A stretch of 6,279 bases of DNA from Candidatus Glassiibacteriota bacterium (GTDB lineage Bacteria > Gemmatimonadota > Glassbacteria > GWA2-58-10): the NCBI GenBank assembly GCA_016934095.1, contig JAFGTO010000385.1:1-6279 (forward strand), read 5' to 3'. Of this stretch, positions 1 to 6,252 are shown piece after piece (position 1 is the first letter of the stretch; each line of letters begins with the position of its first letter). The translations under genes were made by a program, and so were the position numbers. The notes beneath the pieces are model-generated. The model searched no databases. It had not been told where the DNA came from and saw only the letters and a program-made list of their open reading frames with translations.

Positions 1-416
1 AGCTCGGCATAACGGCGGACATTCTCGCCCGCGTTCCAGGCCCTGACCGAGTCCCTGGCCAGAACCGCCCGGGCCCCTTCCAGGGCCGCCCGGTAGGGGG
101 CAGGGTCTATCTGGAAAAGCGGGGCGTCCTGACCGACATCCTGGCCTTCCTCGAAAAACACCCTGGTTATCTCGCCGCCTACCCTGGAGTTGACCGAGAC
201 CGTATTGTAAGCCTCCACCGTGCCGATGGTAGTTATTTCCATCGGCACTGTCTTCTGCTCGACCCGTGCCGCAACCACCGGTACCGCCGGCTGAGCCGGC
301 GGTCCGTTATCCTTACCGCAGGCCTGGAGCAGAAGCACCAGGCAGGCGAACCCGGCCGCCAGGACCCGACCGCGATATTTCCGTGCTGACCGTTCAGAGT
401 GGGTTGATCTTCTCAT
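1..416 (-). CDS. RND efflux periplasmic adaptor (membrane fusion protein), lipoprotein, N-terminal part only
   Basis: This gene encodes the periplasmic adaptor of a tripartite RND-type efflux pump, linking an inner-membrane transporter to the outer-membrane channel. The ATG at 416 overlaps the TGA of the upstream outer-membrane gene (ATGA), and an AGGA lies about 9 bases ahead of it, so the two are translationally coupled. I translated 138 codons by hand before the left edge cuts the gene. A basic start (MRRSTHSERSARKYRGR) is followed by a hydrophobic segment ending in LLLQAC, a lipobox with Cys at about residue 33. After a Pro-rich linker comes the typical adaptor start: IGTVEAYNTVSVNSRVGGEI (about 64-83), then FFEEGQDVGQDAPLFQIDP (about 87-105). 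That is the first half of the biotinyl-lipoyl-like domain, and the run from PYRAAL onward begins the helical hairpin. Family calls are AcrA/MdtA-like (HlyD superfamily). The drug or solvent specificity cannot be inferred. The pump gene should follow to the left. Confidence 0.9.
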   Translation of the reverse strand, partial: MRRSTHSERSARKYRGRVLAAGFACLVLLLQACGKDNGPPAQPAVPVVAARVEQKTVPMEITTIGTVEAYNTVSVNSRVGGEITRVFFEEGQDVGQDAPLFQIDPAPYRAALEGARAVLARDSVRAWNAGENVRRYAE

Positions 417-1921
417 TTCATATTTTCCTTTTCCGGTTGGACTGCTCCGGGTGACCCGGTTTTTTCATCATAGCTCCAGAGTGTCCCCGTATCGTGGGCC
501 AGTTGCGCTATGGCCAGCAGCCAGTCGGCCCGGGCCTGGACATCCTGTGCCCGGGCCTCCTCGAGGGCGGCCTGCACGGAAAGCAGCTCAAGGATGCTGC
601 CTGCTCCAGCCTTGTACCTCTCCAGGGACACCTGATAGGATTCATCGGCGCTGGCCAGGAGGTCCCGGCTGGTCTCCAGCCTCTGGGATGCGGTCTTCAG
701 CTCATAGTAGCTGGTCCAGACATCCAGCATCACTTTCTGCTTCAGCGACTGCACCCGCTCGCGGGCCTGGTCCGCCTCGGCCTCGGCCTTGAGCACCTCG
801 TGTTCGTTGGAGAAACCGCTGAACAGGGGGACCTCGAGCGAGATGGCGGCGCGCTTGTTGTCGCTGTACCTGTCCCGGCTGTCGAAATAGTCCCTGCCCA
901 GGCTGCCGCTCAGGGAAAGGGAAGGAAAAAGATCGGCCCTGGCCGACCTGACCCTGGCTTCGGCTTCCAAGGCGGAAGACCTGGCCGCGGCCAGGTCGGG
1001 CCTCCGGCTCTCTGCCTCGGCCAGCAGTTGATCGACAGTCTGCGAGACTGCCTCTGCCGGGAGCTCATCCGGCAGGAACCCCGTATCGTATTCGAGGTCA
1101 GGGTCAAGGCCCATGGCCGTGGCCAGCGCGCCGCGGATAGTCTTGAGCCTGCCCTCGACATCCTGCAGGGCGAGCCTGGCCTGGGAACGGGTGGTCCTGG
1201 CCTGGAGGACATCGGCGACCGTGGCCAGCCCGGCTTTCTGCCGCTGCCCGGCGGCTTCCAGGTTTTCCTCGGCTTCCCTCAGGGTAACCTCCCGGGCCTG
1301 GAACAGGGCCTTGGCGTACAGGTACTGGAAATAGGCCCTTTCCACCTGGAGCACCACGCCCTGCAGCGTGGCGTTGTGGGTCCAGTTCCTGGAATACAGG
1401 GCCTGGCGTGCGGATTCCACCTCGGCGCCCCTCTTGCCGAAATCGAAAAGGAGATAGCTGAGAGACAGCGACGGCCCGTAGACGAACTGGTTGTAGGTAA
1501 ACCGCCCCCCGGCCACCGAGCCGCTGGAGCGGTTGACATTCGCGGAAGCGCTAAGCGTGGGGAGATAAGCGCCCAGCTCGCTGTTCAGCCCGGCCGCCGC
1601 GGCCCTCGCGGCCGCCCAGCTCGCCCGGGTCTCGGGGTTGTTGCCCAGGGCGATATCCACCACCTGCTCCAGGGTCAGGCTTCTCAAGTCCTCGAGATAT
1701 TCCCCGGGGACCCCGGCGGTCTTTGAAACCGTGTCTGCGGCCGGGGTCACCGCTGCCGGGGGAGGCACCCACTGCACGCCCGGCCCGGCCGGGGTGCGGC
1801 TGCCCAGCCTTTCGCGCATCACCCCGGTGCAGCCGGCCGTCCCCAGTGCGGCCAGCAAGATCAAGGCGGCAGGGCGAAACAGCCTGCGAGGGGCAAAGCC
1901 GTATTTGTAAGCTGAAACCAT
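413..1921 (-). CDS. TolC/NodT-family outer membrane efflux lipoprotein
   Basis: This 502-residue protein is the outer-membrane channel of the efflux system, within the usual length range for OprM/NodT-type proteins. A basic N-terminus is followed by a hydrophobic segment (about 16-30) ending in LGTAGC. Cys31 is the probable lipidated residue, although the -3 position is Thr rather than the usual Leu. A Pro/Ala-rich stretch precedes two internal OEP repeats. The first starts at LTLEQVVDIALGNNPETRAS and continues through YLPTLS and a SYLLFDFGKRG strand. The second contains RRPDLAAARSSALEAEARV, ARADLFPSLSLSGS and LEVPLFSGFS. Long Ala/Glu-rich coiled-coil segments flank the matching motifs GLATVADVLQA and YKAGAGSILELLSVQAAL. 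The start is fixed: an in-frame TGA lies only 21 bases upstream, no other ATG intervenes, and a GGAG sits 5 bases before the ATG. It lies 64 bp after the TetR-type gene and overlaps the adaptor gene. Confidence 0.93.
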   Translation of the reverse strand: MVSAYKYGFAPRRLFRPAALILLAALGTAGCTGVMRERLGSRTPAGPGVQWVPPPAAVTPAADTVSKTAGVPGEYLEDLRSLTLEQVVDIALGNNPETRASWAAARAAAAGLNSELGAYLPTLSASANVNRSSGSVAGGRFTYNQFVYGPSLSLSYLLFDFGKRGAEVESARQALYSRNWTHNATLQGVVLQVERAYFQYLYAKALFQAREVTLREAEENLEAAGQRQKAGLATVADVLQARTTRSQARLALQDVEGRLKTIRGALATAMGLDPDLEYDTGFLPDELPAEAVSQTVDQLLAEAESRRPDLAAARSSALEAEARVRSARADLFPSLSLSGSLGRDYFDSRDRYSDNKRAAISLEVPLFSGFSNEHEVLKAEAEADQARERVQSLKQKVMLDVWTSYYELKTASQRLETSRDLLASADESYQVSLERYKAGAGSILELLSVQAALEEARAQDVQARADWLLAIAQLAHDTGTLWSYDEKTGSPGAVQPEKENMK

Positions 1922-1930
1922 TAGCTCTCC
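1911..1930 (-). promoter_or_regulatory. Ribosome binding site of the outer-membrane efflux gene
   Basis: Read on the minus strand, the bases before the ATG at 1921 are GTGGAGAGCTA. The GGAG core has a 5-base spacing to the start codon. It is the clearest Shine-Dalgarno in the efflux block and confirms the start. Confidence 0.6.
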
Positions 1931-1954
1931 ACTTTCCTCTCAATCCCGGACAAG

Positions 1955-1986
1955 AAGGGCGTTGAAAAAAGTCCTCAACGGCCCTT
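1955..1986. repeat. Intercistronic hairpin repeat, copy A
   Basis: On the plus strand the left arm AGGGCGTTGA (1956-1965) pairs with TCAACGGCCCT (1975-1985), leaving one bulged G at 1980 and a loop AAAAAGTCC. The hairpin starts directly next to the TetR-type stop codon (1986-1988) and occupies half of the 64-bp gap before the outer-membrane gene. It is nearly identical to the reverse complement of the hairpin at 6253-6279. The A/T run is in the loop rather than after the stem, so it is not a classical intrinsic terminator. In RNA it could act as an intercistronic stabiliser, a processing site or a partial attenuator, but that is inference. Confidence 0.7.
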
Positions 1987-2621
1987 TAAACACGATTCGA
2001 GATCCCCGAAAAAAACAGGTCCGATAAATTCCGGGCGTCCTCCTCCACCGGCTGCGGATGAGCGGAAAGCAGTCTCTGGCCGATGGAGGCGATGTCTGTC
2101 TCTATCATCATGGCTGCCGCTTTCAGGGATGGCACCTCCCTGAACACTCCGGAGCGAGTCCCCTCCTCGATCACCCCGGCGACCTTGCGCAGGAACGCCT
2201 GGTACTTGCTGCTGCCCTGGCGGGCCGCCGTGGACTGGGACAAGTTCCTCTCGTAGAGCAGGACCCGGAACAAATCCCGGTGATCTTCAAAAAAACGCAG
2301 ATGGTGCAGGATCATCCCGCATAGCCGCTCCTGCGGCGGAAGACCGCCGTCCAGGATAGCGCTCAGCTCCTCTATCATACGGCCCAGGCAGTGGTCCACG
2401 GTGTCGCGGAGAAGTGCGCTCTTGCTGCTGAAATACCTGTAAAGCGTACCTTTGGCCACTCCGGCCCGGGCGGCGATCTTGTCCATGGTCAGCCCCTGGA
2501 CACCCTCGGTGCCGATAATCCCGGCCACCGCCTCCTCGATCTGGCCGCGGATGAACCGCTCCAGCAGTTGCCTGCGCTTTTCAGTTATCCTGGGCATAGC
2601 CAATTGTGACTGAGTGGTCAT
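1986..2621 (-). CDS. TetR/AcrR-family transcriptional regulator of the adjacent efflux operon
   Basis: This is a one-component ligand-responsive DNA-binding protein, probably a repressor of its own operon. With the ATG at 2621 it has 211 residues, normal for the family. The N-terminal helix-turn-helix is clear at about residues 45-67: LTMDKIAARAGVAKGTLYRY followed by FSSKSALL. The remainder is the variable all-helical ligand and dimerisation domain and gives no ligand clue. The open frame extends to an ATG at 2750, but that extension reads through a promoter and a terminator-like hairpin and is not plausible. The ATG at 2642 overlaps the TATAAT box, so it cannot be used from that promoter. 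Starts at 2621 or 2597 (giving MPRITEKRRQLL) remain possible. Neither has a good Shine-Dalgarno, and a start at 2621 would leave a leader of only about 13 bases. The outer-membrane and adaptor genes follow on the same strand. Confidence 0.9.
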   Translation of the reverse strand: MTTQSQLAMPRITEKRRQLLERFIRGQIEEAVAGIIGTEGVQGLTMDKIAARAGVAKGTLYRYFSSKSALLRDTVDHCLGRMIEELSAILDGGLPPQERLCGMILHHLRFFEDHRDLFRVLLYERNLSQSTAARQGSSKYQAFLRKVAGVIEEGTRSGVFREVPSLKAAAMMIETDIASIGQRLLSAHPQPVEEDARNLSDLFFSGISNRV

Positions 2622-2643
2622 TCGATTGTACGGATCGGTCATT
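2606..2643. promoter_or_regulatory. Candidate TetR operator overlapping the start region
   Basis: Directly downstream of the -10 box, the heptamer AATGACC occurs twice on the minus strand (2643-2637 and 2622-2616), 21 bp apart, or about two helical turns. Around the second copy is an imperfect palindrome, GA-n-TGA-nnnn-TCA-n-TC (2608-2623). A site here would block transcription from the promoter. Assignment to the neighbouring TetR-type protein is inference from position and family behaviour. Confidence 0.45.
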
Positions 2644-2669
2644 ATAAAAGGGATTCGACTGCCTGTCAA
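2641..2669 (-). promoter_or_regulatory. Consensus sigma-70 promoter of the TetR-efflux operon
   Basis: On the minus strand a perfect -35 TTGACA (2669-2664) is followed by a 17-bp spacer and a perfect -10 TATAAT (2646-2641). Transcription should start near 2634. This is the ideal housekeeping promoter and suggests strong expression unless repressed. It also helps decide the start codon of the regulator. Confidence 0.8.
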
Positions 2670-2735
2670 GGGAGTGGCCTGCTCCCCGAAAACGAGTCCA
2701 ATTGAAATGATAGAAGAAACCCTGAAAAACATAGC

Positions 2736-2764
2736 AAAAAAATAGGCCATGCCCTTACAGGGCA
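2736..2764 (-). terminator. Candidate intrinsic terminator of the glycosyltransferase-formyltransferase operon
   Basis: On the minus strand TGCCCT (2764-2759), loop GTA and AGGGCA (2755-2750) form a 6-bp stem with a 3-base loop. After 7 bases comes a run of seven T (2742-2736). The position, between the end of the formyltransferase gene and the next promoter, suits a terminator. The short stem and the gap before the T run make it imperfect. Confidence 0.4.
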
Positions 2765-2799
2765 GACCTCAGCCGTTGAACCAGTTCTCTATCCGGTTC

Positions 2800-2820
2800 G
2801 GGGATCGAATACCGATCTCC
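2800..2820. repeat. Small hairpin in the intergenic region
   Basis: GGGGATCG (2800-2807) pairs with CGATCTCC (2813-2820) around the loop AATAC. There is one G-U pair as plus-strand RNA and an A-C mismatch as minus-strand RNA. No T run follows on either side. No function is assigned. It could be part of the 3' untranslated region of the formyltransferase transcript. Confidence 0.35.
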
Positions 2821-2891
2821 TGAAGTTAACTAAAATTCCATTTAAACAGATATTCCGACAGGCTATGTCCGGACGGACCAGGGCTGCGACA

Positions 2892-2905
2892 GGATTTATA
2901 AATCC
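2892..2905. repeat. Perfect 14-bp palindrome just after the formyltransferase stop codon
   Basis: GGATTTATAAATCC is a perfect inverted repeat lying 4 bases beyond the TGA at 2910-2912. As RNA it could fold into a 5-bp stem with a TATA loop. It has no following T run. It may protect the 3' end or be a protein-binding site, and the sequence does not decide which. Confidence 0.45.
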
Positions 2906-2909
2906 GGGT

Positions 2910-3722
2910 TCAACCGTTTTCCGTCATTTTTCTAAGCGCACGGTCAGCTTCGACAAGCTCCTCGACGGTCATCGGCCGATGGTGCACTCCAGCCTCCGGC
3001 GATTGCTCGACCGGCTCCAGCAAACCAGCCTGCAGACCTGTTACGGCATCGTAAAACGCCTCGGGGATCAAGCTGTCGATCCTTTCGCGCAACCGTATCA
3101 GGTCATCCCCCGCCAGCGGTTTGACTTCCCTGAATAGTAGTACCGGCCCAGTGTCGACACCTTTATCGATAAAATGAACCGTCAGGCCGATCGGGCCGCC
3201 CGATATTATCGACCAGGGCAGGGAATCGAGCGACCTGTGTTCGGGCAGTTTCGCCGGATGGACGTTGACCAACCGGAAATTGCACATCGACAGCAGGGGT
3301 TCTTTGATCAACCACGACGACCGGGTTAGCAAGCCTGTTTCGATCCCGTGTTCTTCCAGAAGTCTCCTCGCCTCTTCCGATGAATGCCGCTCGACCCTTA
3401 CCACCGGAATCGAATTTTCCGCAGCACAATCCGCCACCGGCTGATCGCTTTTACCCGACAGCTTTTTATAAAGCGAGGAAAACTCATTCCGCAGGCCGTT
3501 CGGGACGCGCGCCAGAGTGCGCCTGAAGATCGAGGGGCCCCGGCCAAGTATCCTCTCGAACTCCTGGTGGGCCTTGATGAAATCCAATTCGGTCCCGGAG
3601 AATTTCTTCCTTTGACCGGTTTCGATCACGACCAGGGACAGCGGGGTTCCCCTCTCCCCGAAATAACGAAGTGTTTGAAGCGCAGTCCGGCAAAATTCGC
3701 GGCAAAGAATAGCGGCTTTCAT
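2910..3722 (-). CDS. Formyltransferase-family protein (PF00551 type), probable amino-sugar or small-molecule N-formyltransferase
   Basis: This 270-residue protein carries the folate-dependent formyltransferase signature. The Asn-His-Asp catalytic set is visible: N153 and H155 in NVHPAKLP and D190 in DKGVDTGPVLL, joined by the family-typical segment PWSIISGGPIGLTVHFIDKG. These enzymes move a formyl group from 10-formyltetrahydrofolate to an amine. It lacks the C-terminal domain of methionyl-tRNA formyltransferase. It also carries a long basic insert at about residues 36-95 between the first Rossmann strand and the core, so it is neither a plain Fmt nor a plain PurN. The start is certain because TAG immediately precedes the ATG; a purine-rich AGAGGGTGG lies upstream. 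It is the last gene after a glycosyltransferase and an amidohydrolase, which favours an N-formyl sugar or glycoconjugate role. The acceptor is unknown. Confidence 0.82.
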   Translation of the reverse strand: MKAAILCREFCRTALQTLRYFGERGTPLSLVVIETGQRKKFSGTELDFIKAHQEFERILGRGPSIFRRTLARVPNGLRNEFSSLYKKLSGKSDQPVADCAAENSIPVVRVERHSSEEARRLLEEHGIETGLLTRSSWLIKEPLLSMCNFRLVNVHPAKLPEHRSLDSLPWSIISGGPIGLTVHFIDKGVDTGPVLLFREVKPLAGDDLIRLRERIDSLIPEAFYDAVTGLQAGLLEPVEQSPEAGVHHRPMTVEELVEADRALRKMTENG

Positions 3723-3771
3723 CTATTGTTCCACCCTCTAACATCAACAAAGGACCTGGCTGCAGTCTGAA

Positions 3772-4722
3772 TCAGCTTAGCAGTCCGACAGCGTTTACCC
3801 CGTATATCTTATCGAGTTCTGCCGGTGCTAATTTTAACGATTCGAGCAGCTCCGGCAGACCCAACTGGAAATTGTCAGTCCCGAAAAGAATTTTATGGCT
3901 GAACCTTGCCAGAAAGCGGGCGGCGTATCCGTGATCGCGATTCAGTGCATTAAAGCCGCTGTTGCCCGAAAGATCCGCGTACAGGTTGTCGTAGCGCTCG
4001 AGCAATCCGGCGACCGGCCCATCACCGGCAACTGCTCCGGAAGGAAAGGTTTCGCCTTCAAGTCCATAATCGGAACTGATCCCCTGCCAGAAATACGGGC
4101 CGTGCCCGATAATTTGCAGACCGGGAAACTGCTGAAGCCTCAACTCGAGTTCGGCGAAGCCCAGCAGGTAGCCCGGAAATATTTTTTGCATTGCCTGTTT
4201 TCGCCGGGCCATTGCCCCGGACATTTTGCAGAGCAAATCCATCAGGCGGGCCGGGATACAGAAAAGTCTTCTGGATTCGAGGACTCTGGCGAGAAATTTT
4301 TCAAAGGCTGAGCCCGGTGCAGGCTGCAAATAGTCGAAACCCCGCTCCATGTGAAAAACCAGCGGCAATTGCAGTTCACACACTTTGTCAAGATAATTGT
4401 CAAGCAGAGCCGAATCCCAACCGAGAGACACTTTCAGCTCCGCGCAGCCCCTGATCCCCCGGCCAGCCCAATCGACCAGTCGATCAATTGCATTTTCAGC
4501 GGAAGGGTCAGGCGCGTACATCGGCACCAGCCTGTCCGGAAACTGCCGGTAAGCCTCGAAAATGTCTTCGACACTCAGATGCTGGTAATTCGGATTGACT
4601 GAATCCGTCTCCTCCCAGCTCAGAAGCCATCCCCTGTCCAGGTCGTTTCGGTCAAGGTAATCCACAATTGCAGTGGCTGTCCAGCCGTTAAAATTCACAT
4701 GCAGGTGCGAATCAACTCTCAT
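3772..4722 (-). CDS. Amidohydrolase_2-family metal-dependent hydrolase
   Basis: This 316-residue TIM-barrel metallohydrolase is of the PF04909 type. It opens with the metal-binding HxH motif (DSHLHV, His6 and His8). Further likely metal or catalytic residues are E95 or K97 in CAELKVSLGW, H124 in LVFHMERG, H207 in IIGHGPYFW and D283 in ILFGTDN. The C-terminal IYGVNAVGLL resembles the family's usual ending. Members hydrolyse or decarboxylate varied substrates, so the reaction cannot be stated. A helical, Cys-containing stretch (about 150-185) and the segment HGPYFWQGISSDYG probably shape the pocket. The start is fixed by an in-frame TGA two codons upstream; only a weak GGTTGG precedes it. It begins 24 bp after the glycosyltransferase gene and ends 49 bp before the formyltransferase gene, so cotranscription is likely. 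No signal peptide is seen, so it is probably cytoplasmic. Confidence 0.85.
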   Translation of the reverse strand: MRVDSHLHVNFNGWTATAIVDYLDRNDLDRGWLLSWEETDSVNPNYQHLSVEDIFEAYRQFPDRLVPMYAPDPSAENAIDRLVDWAGRGIRGCAELKVSLGWDSALLDNYLDKVCELQLPLVFHMERGFDYLQPAPGSAFEKFLARVLESRRLFCIPARLMDLLCKMSGAMARRKQAMQKIFPGYLLGFAELELRLQQFPGLQIIGHGPYFWQGISSDYGLEGETFPSGAVAGDGPVAGLLERYDNLYADLSGNSGFNALNRDHGYAARFLARFSHKILFGTDNFQLGLPELLESLKLAPAELDKIYGVNAVGLLS

Positions 4723-4746
4723 CGATCAGACCAACCAGGGGAGGGT

Positions 4747-5970
4747 TCAACTGCCGGCCACCGAGCAGTATACTTCTTCCACTTTACCGGCCAGCTTGTC
4801 GTAGGTGTATGGATCGGCCGCCCGGGAGATCTTTTCCCGGTCCCATTCTCTGCCGAAAGCCCGCGCGAGAGCGTTTGCAAGTTTTTCCGGCGTTCGCGTC
4901 GGGCACAACATGCCGATCGAATCATCCGTCACGATCTCCGGTATACCGCCCACGTCGGTAGCGACTACCGGGCAGCCGCAGGCAACGGCTTCCAGAACCA
5001 CACACGGCCAGCCCTCCCGCCAGCTCGGCAGGCAGAAAACATCGCTGGCCCGCATCAGGCCGGCTATTCTTTGCTGAGACTGCAATCCCAGGAATTCGAA
5101 TATCCCATCCATATGCAATTTTTTCACCCTGTCCCTGACCTGGCTCTGATATTCGTTTAGCCTGCCCGCGACCAATACTTTAAGATCAGCCGTAATCTCA
5201 CTCTGGTTTATAAGTAAAGCGACAGCCTCCACCAGGTCGTCAATCCCTTTCGATTCGAATATATTGCCTGCGAAAAGGATCACTTTTACATCCTGTGGCC
5301 AGCCAAGCGATTCTCTTTCCTGCATCTTATCTGAATAATAAAAAAAGGCTCTATCTATTCCATTGGGAATCCAGGAAATCCTGTTCTCCGGGACACCGAG
5401 GCTTTCCACCTTTTTTGCCAGGTCGCTGCTTACGCAGGTTACCGCGTCGGCATCGATAAGCACTTTTTTCGTCGCCTCGACAATAGCTTTATCCGGCTGA
5501 AATTCACCGGTTTCAAATATCAGGTTCACGTCACTGCCATAGACGGAAACGACAAGCGGCAAAGAAAGCTTTCTCTTCAATTCCATCCCGACCTGGCCGA
5601 GGTCGTATATGGTGTGGCAATGGATAACACGGAATTCTTCGCCGCGCTTTTTCAGATAGCCTGCCAGGGCATGGGCTTTATTCCCGATATATTGCCTGGG
5701 GAAAAACAAATATCTTACGGTCGCTGTCCTTATACCCTGCTGCAATTCATCTCTAACCGAAGGGAAATGCAACTCGAAACCTCTCATCCGATATAAAGCT
5801 TTGATTATCGAGGGACAGAAGGGAACGAACAGGGGGTGGAAAACATCATGCGACCCGGCTACCGTCTTCATGATATCGTAGACGAAGCTGTTTTTTATCC
5901 GATAGAGGGGATCGGGATCGTGAGGCGCCGGCAGGGAGTCCACCAGCAACAGTACAGAAGGGGCATCCAT
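4747..5970 (-). CDS. Glycosyltransferase family 4-type (GT-B fold)
   Basis: This 407-residue retaining glycosyltransferase should transfer a sugar from a nucleotide donor to a growing glycan or lipid acceptor at the cytoplasmic face. The N-terminal acceptor domain includes VIHCHTIYDLGQVG (about 115-128) and VSVYGSDVNL (about 141-150). The hinge has IPNGID (201-206), then the donor-domain strand VILFAGNIFESKGIDDLVEA with the conserved Lys at 241. The diagnostic E-x7-E motif is intact: E319 and E327 within REGWPCVVLEAVACG, followed by CPVVATDVGGIPEIV. Length is typical and nothing is truncated. No signal peptide or transmembrane segment is evident. The ATG at 5970 is the only in-frame choice, since TGA lies six codons upstream; GGTGA is about 8 bases before it. 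It is the first gene of the three-gene set. Sugar and acceptor are unknown. Confidence 0.93.
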   Translation of the reverse strand: MDAPSVLLLVDSLPAPHDPDPLYRIKNSFVYDIMKTVAGSHDVFHPLFVPFCPSIIKALYRMRGFELHFPSVRDELQQGIRTATVRYLFFPRQYIGNKAHALAGYLKKRGEEFRVIHCHTIYDLGQVGMELKRKLSLPLVVSVYGSDVNLIFETGEFQPDKAIVEATKKVLIDADAVTCVSSDLAKKVESLGVPENRISWIPNGIDRAFFYYSDKMQERESLGWPQDVKVILFAGNIFESKGIDDLVEAVALLINQSEITADLKVLVAGRLNEYQSQVRDRVKKLHMDGIFEFLGLQSQQRIAGLMRASDVFCLPSWREGWPCVVLEAVACGCPVVATDVGGIPEIVTDDSIGMLCPTRTPEKLANALARAFGREWDREKISRAADPYTYDKLAGKVEEVYCSVAGS

Positions 5971-6108
5971 CCAGTATTCACCATATCAGATCAGATAGGG
6001 GCCGTTCAAGAAGGCTTTTTCGATTTTGGAGCCGGGATTTCGATTCCCGCGGCTTCGTTCAAGAGTATCTCTAAAAACGTGTTACATATTAAGGATACAG
6101 GGTATAAA

Positions 6109-6228
6109 GGCTGTCAAGGGCCGTTTCCACTCATGGAACAACTACATGCGGTAAGAAGACCTTTTTTTCATAACATATATGAACTCTTGCATTTACACTG
6201 GAAACGGCTTGCCTTGCCCTTGACAGCC
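6109..6228. repeat. 120-bp nested inverted-repeat element
   Basis: The outer arms are a perfect 13-bp match: GGCTGTCAAGGGC (6109-6121) against GCCCTTGACAGCC (6216-6228). Just inside, GCCGTTTCCA (6120-6129) matches TGGAAACGGC (6199-6208) over 10 bp. Together they give an almost continuous stem of about 21 bp, with an 8-base asymmetric bulge (6208-6215) on the right arm. The 69-base centre is AT-rich and includes seven T in a row (6162-6168). The layout resembles a non-autonomous miniature element with terminal inverted repeats, or a transcribed structured leader. I see no convincing target-site duplication and no transposase. Confidence 0.6.
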
Positions 6229-6252
6229 CATGAAACAATAAATTTCACCACG

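Noticed and set aside
494..1726. A 410-codon open frame on the plus strand
   Set aside because: It is antisense to the well-supported outer-membrane efflux gene. Its Gly/Pro/Leu-rich product has no recognisable domain, and long antisense frames are expected at about 70% GC.
2622..2750. N-terminal extension of the TetR-type protein to the ATG at 2750
   Set aside because: The extension is hydrophobic and unlike the family. It would overlap a consensus promoter and a terminator-like hairpin.
4385..4405. Direct repeat TTGTCAAG seen twice 13 bp apart
   Set aside because: It lies inside the amidohydrolase gene and simply encodes a repeated Leu-Asp pattern (LDNYLDK), so it needs no regulatory explanation.
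6031..6053. tRNA T-arm-like hairpin (CGGGA stem, TTTCGAT loop, TCCCG), considered as a tRNA remnant or integration site
   Set aside because: The loop is shifted by one base from the T-loop consensus. No anticodon arm, D arm or acceptor partner can be found nearby.
6217..6248. Plus-strand promoter starting from TTGACA at 6220-6225
   Set aside because: At 16-18 bp spacing the -10 positions read ATTTCA, TTTCAC and TTCACC, none close to TATAAT.
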